Numbered from the stretch's first letter, positions 14,817 through 21,847 are shown. The stretch is DNA of 23,728 nt from DATFPQ01 sp035264765 (GCA_035264765.1 DATFPQ010000121.1:1-23728); one strand, 5' to 3'. Numbers and translations are program-made. The notes: a model not told the origin generated them from the letters alone.

Positions 14817-16021
14817 TGCTCGCGCTGGAGATGTTCCGCTCGATCCCCCGTTACGCCGCATCGCGCGCCGTGGGCAACCGGATGCCGGGCCTGCTGGTCG
14901 GCCCGATGGCTCCGGTGCGGCTCGTCACCCGCGACGAGCCCACGATGCGGCGTCCAGGCTGGGCCCGGGTGCGACCGTTGCTGTCCGGCATCTGCGGCTC
15001 CGACCTCGGCGCGGTGACCGGCTCGACGTCGCTGTACTTCTCCGCGCTGGTGTCGATGCCGTTCGTGCCGGGACACGAGGTCGTCGGTGAGCTGGTCGAC
15101 GACTGCGACGACCTCCCGGCCGGCACTCGGGTGGTCGTGGACCCGGTACTGGCCTGCGCCACACGGGGCCTCGACCCCTGCACCTCTTGCCGGTCCGGAC
15201 GCACGAACCTGTGCGACCACGTGACGGTGGGGCACCTTTCCCCCGGGCTGCAGACCGGCTTCTGCCACGACACCGGAGGCGGCTGGGGCGAGCGGCTCAC
15301 CGCACACCGGTCCCAGCTGCACGCCGTCCCGGACGGGCTGGACGACGAGCGGGCGGTGCTCGTCGAGCCGCTGGCCTGTGCCGTGCAGCTGGCACGCCGG
15401 GCGCAGGTGCCGGCAGGGGGAAGCGTCCTGGTCTCGGGTGCTGGCGCCGTGGGGCTGTTCGCCGTGCTCGCGCTGCGCGAGCTCACCGACGCCGGGCGGA
15501 TCACCGTGATCGCCAAGCACGGGCACCAGGCCGACCTCGCCCGAGCCTTCGGCGCCACGGACGTCGCCGCTCCGGACGAGGCCATGCGCGCCGTCCGCCG
15601 CACCACGCGGGCGATGCGGGTGGCGCCGAGGGACCTGCCCCCACTGGCGCAGCGCCGGGTGGGCGGGTCGGAGATGCTGCTCGGCGGGGTGGACGTCGGC
15701 GTCGACGCGGTCGGCTCGACCTCCTCGCTCGACACGGTGCTGCGGTCGACCCGCGCGGGCGGCCGGGTGGTGCTGTCCGGCATGCCGAGCGGCGCCGACC
15801 TGTCTCCGGCCTGGTTCCGCGAGCTCGAGGTGGCCGGCACCTACGCCTCCACGGGCGACGCCTTCGACGTCGCGATGCGGCTCGCGGCCGAGGCGCCGCT
15901 CGACGGCGTCGTCGGCGGCCGCTACCCGCTGCACCGCTGGCGGGAGGCCTTGGACCACGCGCACTCGGCGGGCCGCCTGGGCACCGTCAAGGTCTGCTTC
16001 GACGTCCGGAGCCGAGCATGA
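14816..16021 (+). CDS. Zinc-binding MDR-family dehydrogenase
   Basis: A 401-residue medium-chain dehydrogenase/reductase resembling threonine/sorbitol/alcohol dehydrogenases. Catalytic zinc residues are Cys60 in GICGSD and His87-Glu88 in VPGHEVVGE, with Glu184 in VEPLACAV. Cys114, Cys122, Cys125 and Cys133 form a structural-zinc lobe, with an unusual seven-residue gap after the first Cys. The Rossmann motif is VSGAGAVG (206-213), and ADLARAFGATDV follows the expected nucleotide-binding strand. It would oxidise an alcohol or reduce a ketone with NAD(P)H. ATG at 14816 overlaps the upstream stop as TGATG (GTG at 14813 is an alternative), so translation is coupled to the reductase/phosphatase. 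The first 30 residues, before the GroES-like part, are extra. Confidence 0.87.
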   Translation: MLALEMFRSIPRYAASRAVGNRMPGLLVGPMAPVRLVTRDEPTMRRPGWARVRPLLSGICGSDLGAVTGSTSLYFSALVSMPFVPGHEVVGELVDDCDDLPAGTRVVVDPVLACATRGLDPCTSCRSGRTNLCDHVTVGHLSPGLQTGFCHDTGGGWGERLTAHRSQLHAVPDGLDDERAVLVEPLACAVQLARRAQVPAGGSVLVSGAGAVGLFAVLALRELTDAGRITVIAKHGHQADLARAFGATDVAAPDEAMRAVRRTTRAMRVAPRDLPPLAQRRVGGSEMLLGGVDVGVDAVGSTSSLDTVLRSTRAGGRVVLSGMPSGADLSPAWFRELEVAGTYASTGDAFDVAMRLAAEAPLDGVVGGRYPLHRWREALDHAHSAGRLGTVKVCFDVRSRA

Positions 16022-16043
16022 GCACCATCGTGAGGAGATCGCT

Positions 16044-17624
16044 GTGAGCCGCCCCGGGTTCGTGCTGGAGGTCGACGACCGGACGCCGCCCCTCGTCGTC
16101 CACGAGGGCGAGGGTTTCCGCCTGGAGAGCTTTCCGCGCGGGACCCGCGTCGTCTACCCGCCGGAGCCGCTGCCGTCCATCCGGGACGTCGACGGCGCCA
16201 TCCGCCGCGCGCTGCTCGAGCCGGCGAACAGTGAGCCGCTTCCGGCCCTCCTGCGCGCCGGCATGCGGCTGACCATCGCCTTCGACGACATCTCGATCCC
16301 GCTCCCGCCGATGGCGAAGCCTGACATCCGGCAACGGATTCTCGAGCAGGTGCTCACCATGGCCGCGGAGGCGGGCGTGGACGACGTCGAGATCATCTCG
16401 GCGAACGCGTTGCACCGCAGGCTCACCGCCGCGGAGCTCAAGGACATCGTCGGCGAACGCGTGTTCCGCTCCTTCTTCCCGCAGGGCGCGCTGTACAACC
16501 ACGACGCCGAGGACGCGGCGAACATGCTGCACATCGGCGAGACCGACCGCGGCGAGGTCGTCGAGATCAACAGGCGAGCCGCCGAGAGCGACCTGCTCGT
16601 TTACGTCAACGTCAACCTGGTCGCCATGGACGGCGGCCACAAGTCGGTGCCGATCGGGCTGGCGGGCTACCGCAGCCTGCGGCACCACCACAACAGCCAC
16701 ACGATGGTCCACTCGCGGTCGTTCATGGACCACACGAAGTCCGCCATGCACCACTCCGCGTGGCGGATGGGACGGCTGCTGGCCGACCACCTGAAGATCT
16801 TCACGATCGAGACGACGCTCGACAACAACGTCTTCCCCTCGCCGTACGAGTTTCTGCAGAAGCGGGAGTGGGAGTGGGGCGTCCGTGACCAGGCCTCGAT
16901 GCTGGCGGCCCGCCGCGGCCTGGCCCTGGCGCCGAAGGGCATGCGGCACAGGCTGTTCCAGGGCATCCGGGCGCCGTACGGGCTGACCGGCGTCAACGCC
17001 GGCGAGACCGAGGCCGTGCACGAGCTGACCGTGGCGAGGGTGCACCAGCAGCAGCTGGTGGAGGTCCGGGGACAGAGCGACGTGCTCGTGCTCGGCGTCC
17101 CTTACGTCGGGCCCTACAACGTGAACTCCACGATGAATCCGATCTTGGCCACCTGCATGGGGCTGGGCTACTTCTTCAACAGCTACCGGGGGCAGCCGGT
17201 CGTCCGCCGGGGTGGAGCGGTGATCCTGTACCACCCGGTCGAGCCGGACTTTCACCAGCTGCACCACCCGAGCTACGTGGACTTCTACGAGGAGGTCCTC
17301 TCGACGTCCACCGACCCGGCCGTCATCGAGGCGAAGTTCGAGGAGCAGTACGCGACCGACCCCTGGTACGTGCACCTGTACCGCACCTCGCACGCGTACC
17401 ACGGCGTGCACCCGTTCTATATGTGGTACTGGGCGGCTCACGCCATGGACCACGTCGGCGACGTGGTGTGGGTGGGCGCCGACCGCCGCGCGGTGGAGCG
17501 GATGGGGTTCCGGGCCGCCTCGACGCTGCAGGATGCGCTGGAGATGGTGTCCGGCACGGTCGGCCGCTCGCCGTCGATCACCTACCTGCGGAACCCGCCG
17601 CACCTGATCGCGGACGTGCGATGA
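16044..17624 (+). CDS. LarA-like (lactate racemase / DUF2088 superfamily) protein
   Basis: A 526-residue protein that I place in the LarA superfamily, whose founder racemises lactate with a nickel-pincer cofactor attached to a lysine. Resemblances: FDDISIPLPPM (80-90) at the place of the DxTRP motif, a His at 124 (NALHRR, like the catalytic THR-type His), DGGHKSVPIGLAGY (196-209) matching the GGxK block with candidate cofactor lysine Lys200, and His216 exactly 16 residues later, as for the nickel-ligand His of LarA. The His expected 10 residues before the lysine is absent (Val190, flanked by Asn189 and Asn191), and the C-terminal half is long and His/Tyr/Trp-rich. GAGGAG lies 6 nt before GTG 16044. 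No larB, larC or larE is in the window. The substrate is unknown. Confidence 0.7.
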   Translation: MSRPGFVLEVDDRTPPLVVHEGEGFRLESFPRGTRVVYPPEPLPSIRDVDGAIRRALLEPANSEPLPALLRAGMRLTIAFDDISIPLPPMAKPDIRQRILEQVLTMAAEAGVDDVEIISANALHRRLTAAELKDIVGERVFRSFFPQGALYNHDAEDAANMLHIGETDRGEVVEINRRAAESDLLVYVNVNLVAMDGGHKSVPIGLAGYRSLRHHHNSHTMVHSRSFMDHTKSAMHHSAWRMGRLLADHLKIFTIETTLDNNVFPSPYEFLQKREWEWGVRDQASMLAARRGLALAPKGMRHRLFQGIRAPYGLTGVNAGETEAVHELTVARVHQQQLVEVRGQSDVLVLGVPYVGPYNVNSTMNPILATCMGLGYFFNSYRGQPVVRRGGAVILYHPVEPDFHQLHHPSYVDFYEEVLSTSTDPAVIEAKFEEQYATDPWYVHLYRTSHAYHGVHPFYMWYWAAHAMDHVGDVVWVGADRRAVERMGFRAASTLQDALEMVSGTVGRSPSITYLRNPPHLIADVR

Positions 17625-18589
17625 AGACCCCAGTGACCGGGCCGGTCGGCCACGTCACCCGGCACCTGCTGACTGGCGCGCTGCTCAAGGGTGCCCGCGA
17701 GGACGTCCGGATGGTGGCGCGCGGCTGGCGCTGGGGTCGGCGCTCGATGGTGCCGCGGTCGGCGGAGCCCTACGTCCTGCCGAAGCAGGTGGAGCCGTTC
17801 CCCACGGCGTGGGCCCGGACGCCCGTCGCCGCGGCGGTGCGGGACGGTGTCCAGCGCTTCGGCCTCGCGCCGCTGCTGCGCGCGGAGGTGACGCCGACCG
17901 TGCACGGGCTGGACGTCCTCGACCGGCTGGACCGGCCGGTGGTGTTCGTCGCCAACCACACATCGCACCTCGACACCCCGCTCATCCTGTGCTCGCTGCC
18001 GGACGCCTGGCGCCGGCGGACGGCCGTGGCCGCCGCGGCCGACTACTTCTTCGACACCTGGTGGCGCGCCACCGGCTCGGCGATGGTGTTCAACACGTTC
18101 CCGATCGAGCGGCGGTCCGGAACGCTGTCATCGACTCCCGGCGAGCTGCTGGACGACGGCTGGAACGTGGTGGTGTTCCCCGAGGGCACGCGGTCGCCGG
18201 ATGGCTGGACGCACAAGTTCCACCACGGCGCGGCCTTCCTGGCGCTGCGACACCAGGTGCCGGTGGTGCCGATCGGGATTCGTGGGTCGTTCGCCGCGAT
18301 GCCCCGCGGCCGCGGCTGGCCGGTGCCCGGTCGGCCGGCCGTCACCGTGCGCTTCGGGGAGCCGCTGCGGCCGGAGGTGGGCCAGGGGCCGCGCGAGTTC
18401 GGCGGCCGCATCGAGTCAGGGGTGGCACGGCTTCTGGACGAGGACGCCACTACCTGGTGGGAGGCCACCCGCCGAGCCGCTGCGGGCAGCACACCGTCGT
18501 CGTCCGGCCCGGACGCCGCCCCCTGGCGCCGGGTCTGGGCGCAGACCGCGCCGCCCGCCGTCCGGTCGCACCGTCGCGTTTGGGGCTGA
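17621..18589 (+). CDS. 1-Acylglycerol-3-phosphate acyltransferase-like (PlsC family)
   Basis: A 322-residue membrane-associated acyltransferase. Motif I is NHTSHLD (112-118) with catalytic His113 and Asp118, a block-II-like FNTFPIERR (158-166) follows, motif III is FPEGTRS (186-192), and VPVVPIGI (213-220) is motif IV. Family members move an acyl chain to lysophosphatidate or to other lysolipids and alcohols. The N-terminal 90 residues are longer than in minimal PlsC and the C-terminal tail is Arg/Ser-rich. Its ATG overlaps the LarA-like stop as ATGA, so it is the last, coupled gene of the operon. Operon context, not sequence, suggests an acceptor other than ordinary lysophosphatidate. Confidence 0.87.
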   Translation: MKTPVTGPVGHVTRHLLTGALLKGAREDVRMVARGWRWGRRSMVPRSAEPYVLPKQVEPFPTAWARTPVAAAVRDGVQRFGLAPLLRAEVTPTVHGLDVLDRLDRPVVFVANHTSHLDTPLILCSLPDAWRRRTAVAAAADYFFDTWWRATGSAMVFNTFPIERRSGTLSSTPGELLDDGWNVVVFPEGTRSPDGWTHKFHHGAAFLALRHQVPVVPIGIRGSFAAMPRGRGWPVPGRPAVTVRFGEPLRPEVGQGPREFGGRIESGVARLLDEDATTWWEATRRAAAGSTPSSSGPDAAPWRRVWAQTAPPAVRSHRRVWG

Positions 18590-18684
18590 GCGTCTCTTTC
18601 GTCCCGTAGTGCGCGGTTCTCCCCACGGGCGGACCATGAGCACGGTGGTGCGGCTAAGCACCGGCCGAAGCGCGAGGGGGCACC

Positions 18685-19587
18685 ATGGACGACCTGACCC
18701 GCCGCCAGCTGCTGAGGGTGACCGGTGCAAGTGCGGCGGCGGTCAGCGCGTCCCTGCTGGGGGCCACGCCGACGCTGCGGCCCAGCGCGGCGCGGGCGGC
18801 CACCGCGGCGTGGAACCACGACCCGGCGTCACGCATCGGTCCTCACCACTGGGACGACATCGGGTACCCGACCTGCGGCAGCGGCGCGCGGCAGTCCCCG
18901 ATCGACGTCCGTACCGGCCGCGTGGTCGTCGAGCCCGGCCGGCCACTGCGGCTGCGCTACCCGGTGTCCGAGCTCACGGTCGAGAACACCGGCCACGTGG
19001 TGGAGGTGCCGATCCCGGAAGGTGTCCGGGCGACGATGCGCCTCGACGGCGAGCGCTACGAGTTCGCTCAGGTGCACTTCCACGCGCCCGCGGAGCACGC
19101 GGTCAACGGGCGCCTGGCCGACGTGGCGGCGCACTTCGTCCACCGCAGCGCGGAGGGGCAGCTGGCCGTCGTAGGCGCCTTCTTCCGTCGAGGTCCACGC
19201 GCCAATGAGCTGCTGGACAGGATCCTGCTGGCGGCGCCGCTCACCGCCGGGGAGCACGCCGACATCGGAGACGCCAGCCTGGCCGAGCTGTTCGAGGACG
19301 TCCGCCGGGTCACGGTGCGACGCCGGGGCCGAGTGCGGGTGCGCTCTTTCTACGGCTACGGCGGGTCGCTCACGACGCCTGGCTGCACGGAGGGCGTCCG
19401 CTGGTCCCTGCTCACCGCCCCCGGCCAGGTCTCCGACGCCGCCGTCGAACACTTGCACCGGGTCATCTCGCGGTTCCCCCGCTACGGCGGCTACCCGAAC
19501 AACAACCGGCCGCTGCAGCCGCTCAACGGGCGGGTCGTGCGGCTCCGGGTCGCTCGGCACCAGGGCTCAGCCCGGCAGCGGGACTGA
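18685..19587 (+). CDS. Exported alpha-carbonic anhydrase (Tat signal)
   Basis: A 300-residue alpha-class carbonic anhydrase that interconverts CO2 and bicarbonate outside the membrane. The N-terminus has a twin-arginine motif (TRRQLLRV, 5-12), an Ala-rich core and a likely cut after SAARA (38). Zinc ligands are His131 and His133 in VHFHAPAEH and His150 in AAHFVH. The gatekeeper threonine lies in GGSLTTPGCTEGV (226-238; Gly replaces the usual second Pro), and Cys64 and Cys234 fit the conserved disulfide. The end NNNRPLQPLNGR is typical. GAGGGGG lies just before the ATG. It follows the lipid-type operon by 95 bp and may or may not share its transcript. Confidence 0.94.
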   Translation: MDDLTRRQLLRVTGASAAAVSASLLGATPTLRPSAARAATAAWNHDPASRIGPHHWDDIGYPTCGSGARQSPIDVRTGRVVVEPGRPLRLRYPVSELTVENTGHVVEVPIPEGVRATMRLDGERYEFAQVHFHAPAEHAVNGRLADVAAHFVHRSAEGQLAVVGAFFRRGPRANELLDRILLAAPLTAGEHADIGDASLAELFEDVRRVTVRRRGRVRVRSFYGYGGSLTTPGCTEGVRWSLLTAPGQVSDAAVEHLHRVISRFPRYGGYPNNNRPLQPLNGRVVRLRVARHQGSARQRD

Positions 19588-19601
19588 GCCCGGCAGCGGG
19601 A
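19569..19601. repeat. 18-bp-period direct repeat at the carbonic anhydrase 3' end
   Basis: AGCCCGGCAGCGGGA occurs at 19569-19583, in the last codons of the carbonic anhydrase gene, and again at 19587-19601. A third partial copy (AGCCCGGC) starts at 19601. It looks like slippage duplication at the base of the adjacent terminator stem. Confidence 0.7.
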
Positions 19602-19679
19602 GCCCGGCCGACAGGAGCAGGGCCGGCCGACCGCCGGGCCCGACGGCGTCCGGCGCCGTTGGTCCTGTCGGCCGGGCTC
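19600..19679. terminator. Bidirectional terminator with a 17-bp perfect stem
   Basis: GAGCCCGGCCGACAGGA (19600-19616) pairs perfectly with TCCTGTCGGCCGGGCTC (19663-19679). Within the 46-nt interior, ACGGCG (19643-19648) pairs with CGCCGT (19654-19659). It lies between the convergent carbonic anhydrase and trmH genes and should stop transcripts from both sides. Confidence 0.85.
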
Positions 19680-19693
19680 GCGCGGGCTCGTCG

Positions 19694-20311
19694 TCAGGCC
19701 GGCGGGACGCCGTGCCGGCGCACCCAGGCATGCATGGCGATCGCGGCGGCCGCGCCCGCGTTGATCGACCGGGTCGACCCGAACTGGGCGATGGACAGCA
19801 CGGCGTCGCAGGCCTCGTGCGCCGCAGCGGACAGGCCGGGCCCCTCCTGCCCGAGCAGCAGCACACACTCGCGGGGCAGCGGGTAGCCCTCCAGCGGCAC
19901 GGCCCCTGGCAGGTTGTCGACTCCCAGCACGGGCAGCTGCCGCTCACGGGCCCACGCCAGCAGGTCTGCGACGCCGGGATGGTGCAGCACGTGCATGTAG
20001 CGGTCGGTCACCATCGCACCGCGGCGGTTCCACCGCCGGTTCCCCACCACGTGCACCGTGGCGGCGTTGAAGGCGTTCGCCGTCCGGACCACCGAGCCGA
20101 TGTTCAGGTCGTGCCGCCAGTTCTCGACGGCGACGTGCAGCGGGTGCCGGGTGCGGTCGAGGTCGGCCACGATCGCGTCGACCCGCCAGTACCGGTAGCG
20201 GTCGACGACGTTGCGCCGGTCACCCTCGGCCAGCAGCTGCGGGTCGTACCGCTCGTCGTCCGGCCACGGTCCCTCCCACGGCCCGACACCGACCGCCTGC
20301 ACAACCTCCAC
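19694..20311 (-). CDS. SPOUT-family RNA 2'-O-methyltransferase (TrmH/SpoU)
   Basis: A 205-residue AdoMet-dependent RNA ribose methyltransferase with a trefoil-knot fold. Motif 1 is LNIGSVVRTANAF (69-81, with the conserved Asn and Arg), motif 2 is LLLGQEGPGLS (151-161), and motif 3 is FGSTRSINAGAAAAIAMH (177-194). The substrate could be tRNA or 23S rRNA; homology alone does not decide. I chose GTG at 20311 because TACCCT lies exactly 6 nt upstream (leaderless type), whereas the upstream ATG at 20371 would overlap the divergent dedA gene and add a non-conserved Arg/Pro-rich stretch. Confidence 0.9.
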   Translation of the reverse strand: MEVVQAVGVGPWEGPWPDDERYDPQLLAEGDRRNVVDRYRYWRVDAIVADLDRTRHPLHVAVENWRHDLNIGSVVRTANAFNAATVHVVGNRRWNRRGAMVTDRYMHVLHHPGVADLLAWARERQLPVLGVDNLPGAVPLEGYPLPRECVLLLGQEGPGLSAAAHEACDAVLSIAQFGSTRSINAGAAAAIAMHAWVRRHGVPPA

Positions 20312-20317
20312 ACGCCG

Positions 20318-20323
20318 AGGGTA
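20318..20323 (-). promoter_or_regulatory. Candidate -10 box for leaderless trmH-like gene
   Basis: TACCCT on the minus strand, 6 nt before the GTG start. It mirrors the TACCCT of the divergent dedA gene 23 bp away, so each gene's -35 region would overlap the other promoter. Confidence 0.55.
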
Positions 20324-20346
20324 CGGGGACCCTTCAACGAGTCGCC

Positions 20347-20352
20347 TACCCT
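20347..20352 (+). promoter_or_regulatory. Candidate -10 box for leaderless dedA
   Basis: TACCCT, then GGACGG, then the GTG start at 20359. The hexamer and 6-nt spacing are identical to those of the opposite gene. No Shine-Dalgarno sequence is present at either start. Confidence 0.55.
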
Positions 20353-20358
20353 GGACGG

Positions 20359-21045
20359 GTGACCACCGCACTCGGCCCCGCGTGGCTCGACTCCCAGCAC
20401 CTGCTCCAGTCGCTCGGCGGCTTCGCCCTGTGGGGCACGGCCATCGTGCTGTTCGTCGAGTGCGGCGTCTTCGCCTTCTTCCTGCCGGGCGACTCGCTGC
20501 TGTTCACGGTCGGCCTGTTCGTCGGCCGAGGCAACATTCACCACTCGCTGTGGCTGGTCTGCCTGATCCTGACGGCCGCGGCGTTCGCGGGGAACGTGGT
20601 GGGCTACGAGATCGGCCGCAAGGCGGGGCCCGCGCTGTTCAACCGCCCGGACTCGCGCATCTTCAAGCAGCAGTACGTCGACCAGACCGTCGCGTTCTTC
20701 GACAAGTACGGTCCCCGAGCCATCGTGCTGGCCCGGTTCGTGCCGATCGTCCGCACCTTCATCACGGTGACCGCGGGAGTCGGCCGGATGAACCGGCGCA
20801 AGTTCCTCACCTACACCGGCATCGGCGCCGTGATCTGGGCCACGGGGATCACCGTGCTGGGCTACTTCCTCGGCTCTGTCGCGTTCATCGCCAACAACCT
20901 CGAGGCCATCGCGCTGCTGATCGTCGCGATCTCGGTGCTGCCGATGGTGGTCGAAGTGCTGCGGGCGCGGTCCAAGCGGCGCGACCCGCGGTACGACGAG
21001 GCGCACGAGCGACAGGCCGTCCTGGACGACGACGTCCGCGGCTGA
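20359..21045 (+). CDS. DedA-family membrane protein
   Basis: A 228-residue integral membrane protein of the DedA/VTT family, linked to undecaprenyl-phosphate or phospholipid translocation and proton-dependent membrane homeostasis. Seen: an N-terminal hydrophobic segment with FVECGVFAFFLPGDSLLF (32-49, Glu34 and Asp45), the re-entrant/TM region with the conserved arginines of ARFVPIVRTFITVTAG (125-140, Arg126 and Arg132), and further TM segments at about 62-82, 152-178 and 181-198. The C-terminus is charged and cytosolic. GTG at 20359 is the likely start because it follows TACCCT by 6 nt and begins the aligned region. It is divergent from the trmH-like gene and convergent with the next gene. 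Confidence 0.92.
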   Translation: MTTALGPAWLDSQHLLQSLGGFALWGTAIVLFVECGVFAFFLPGDSLLFTVGLFVGRGNIHHSLWLVCLILTAAAFAGNVVGYEIGRKAGPALFNRPDSRIFKQQYVDQTVAFFDKYGPRAIVLARFVPIVRTFITVTAGVGRMNRRKFLTYTGIGAVIWATGITVLGYFLGSVAFIANNLEAIALLIVAISVLPMVVEVLRARSKRRDPRYDEAHERQAVLDDDVRG

Positions 21046-21070
21046 GCGCACGGTCCTCCGTCCGCTCAGC
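21041..21070. terminator. Hairpin at the dedA 3' end
   Basis: GCTGAGCG (21041-21048, including the dedA stop) pairs with CGCTCAGC (21063-21070) across a 14-nt loop. The same arm recurs at 21081-21088, so two alternative stems are possible. It sits between convergent genes and is probably a bidirectional terminator. Confidence 0.55.
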
Positions 21071-21095
21071 GGCTGGAGTCCGCTCAGCGGCTGGA
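21060..21095. repeat. 18-bp perfect tandem duplication
   Basis: GTCCGCTCAGCGGCTGGA is present twice back to back (21060-21077 and 21078-21095). Each copy contains the near-palindrome CCGCTCAGCGG. It lies 5 nt from the stop of the next minus-strand gene and duplicates one arm of the terminator hairpin. Confidence 0.85.
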
Positions 21096-21099
21096 TCCC

Positions 21100-21720
21100 T
21101 CAGCCGTCCTCGCGGTCGGGGCTCTCCAGCCGGAAGAAGTTGCTTTGGGTCCCGTCCTTGCGAGTCTCCTGGTAGAGAAAGTTCAGCCGCCGGGCGTCGA
21201 AGGTCTCGAACCACTCGTCCCAGCTCACGTGCCGAAGCTGCTCGGAGTCCCCGCCGAAGTCGAATCTGAGCACGCCGAGGTGGTCACCGTGCTCGGTTCC
21301 CTCGACGGTGGCCGGGACGGCGTCGCGATCCTGCGCCCACTGCCGGATCACCTCATGGCTCGTCGTCGCCAGGCTGCGGCCTTCCCGCTCGGGCTCGTCC
21401 CCGGGTGAGGTGACCTCCTGCGAGTACTTGACCGATCGGGACGTCTGCTCGCCGGTGCGCACGCGTCCCTCGTCGGGACCCGCGTCGCCGGGCTGCCCGG
21501 CCTCCCCGCCGCCGGCCTCGCTCGGCGCTCCGCCATCGTCCGACTGCTGCTGGGCCTCGGAGATGGCCTGCACGAGCTCCTCCTTGCGCAGGGACGAGCT
21601 CGACTCGACGTCTTCCGCTTTCGCCCGCTCCCGCAGCTGGTCCACCTTGAGCCCGCGCAGCTCGGTCTCGCTGACGTCCGGCGTCCCGGGCGTCTGGTTG
21701 CCCGGCTCCTGCTCGCTCAT
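21100..21720 (-). CDS. Uncharacterised protein: Rho_N/SAP-like N-terminus plus unnamed C-terminal domain
   Basis: A 206-residue soluble acidic protein. Residues 18-57 (ETELRGLKVDQLRERAK through SLRKEELVQAISEA) look like a Rho N-terminal / SAP-like helix-extended-loop-helix that could bind nucleic acid. Residues 58-115 are a Gly/Glu/Asp-rich disordered linker. Residues 119-204 form a compact domain with TTSHEVIRQWAQDRDAVPA, GVLRFDFGGD, SWDEWFETFD and FLYQE, a pattern I recall from hypothetical proteins often misannotated as 1,4-alpha-glucan branching enzyme. ATG at 21720 has GGAGGG 5 nt upstream; an earlier in-frame ATG (21753) lacks one. Function unknown; nucleic-acid association or a stress role are guesses. 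Confidence 0.8.
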   Translation of the reverse strand: MSEQEPGNQTPGTPDVSETELRGLKVDQLRERAKAEDVESSSSLRKEELVQAISEAQQQSDDGGAPSEAGGGEAGQPGDAGPDEGRVRTGEQTSRSVKYSQEVTSPGDEPEREGRSLATTSHEVIRQWAQDRDAVPATVEGTEHGDHLGVLRFDFGGDSEQLRHVSWDEWFETFDARRLNFLYQETRKDGTQSNFFRLESPDREDG

Positions 21721-21847
21721 CGATCCCTCCAGCGTCGCCCCGGCATCTTCCACCGGACGGCGTACCCGCCGACGGCCTGGTCAAGCGTCGTCGAGCGTCA
21801 TGGCGTGGCGCGGCTCGGGGCCCAGCTGCACCGGGCCTACCCGGGCC

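Noticed and set aside
11736..14861. Very long minus-strand open frame (about 1040 codons)
   Set aside because: It is antisense to two well-supported genes, has a composition typical of shadow frames in GC-rich DNA and shows no domain.
16018..16047. Nine-codon ORF (MSTIVRRSL) overlapping the LarA-like start, as a leader peptide
   Set aside because: It is short, its Shine-Dalgarno would fall inside the upstream gene, and the overlap follows from the GAGGAG sequence of the LarA-like gene. No attenuation structure is visible.
16020..17603. Long minus-strand frame antisense to the LarA-like gene
   Set aside because: It mirrors codon bias of the real gene and has no recognisable motif, Shine-Dalgarno sequence or spacing.
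12486..18589. Reading the operon as bacterial ether-lipid or plasmalogen synthesis
   Set aside because: No PlsA/plasmalogen reductase, glycerol ester reductase or alkyl-DHAP synthase-like gene is present; the lipid assignment is kept general.
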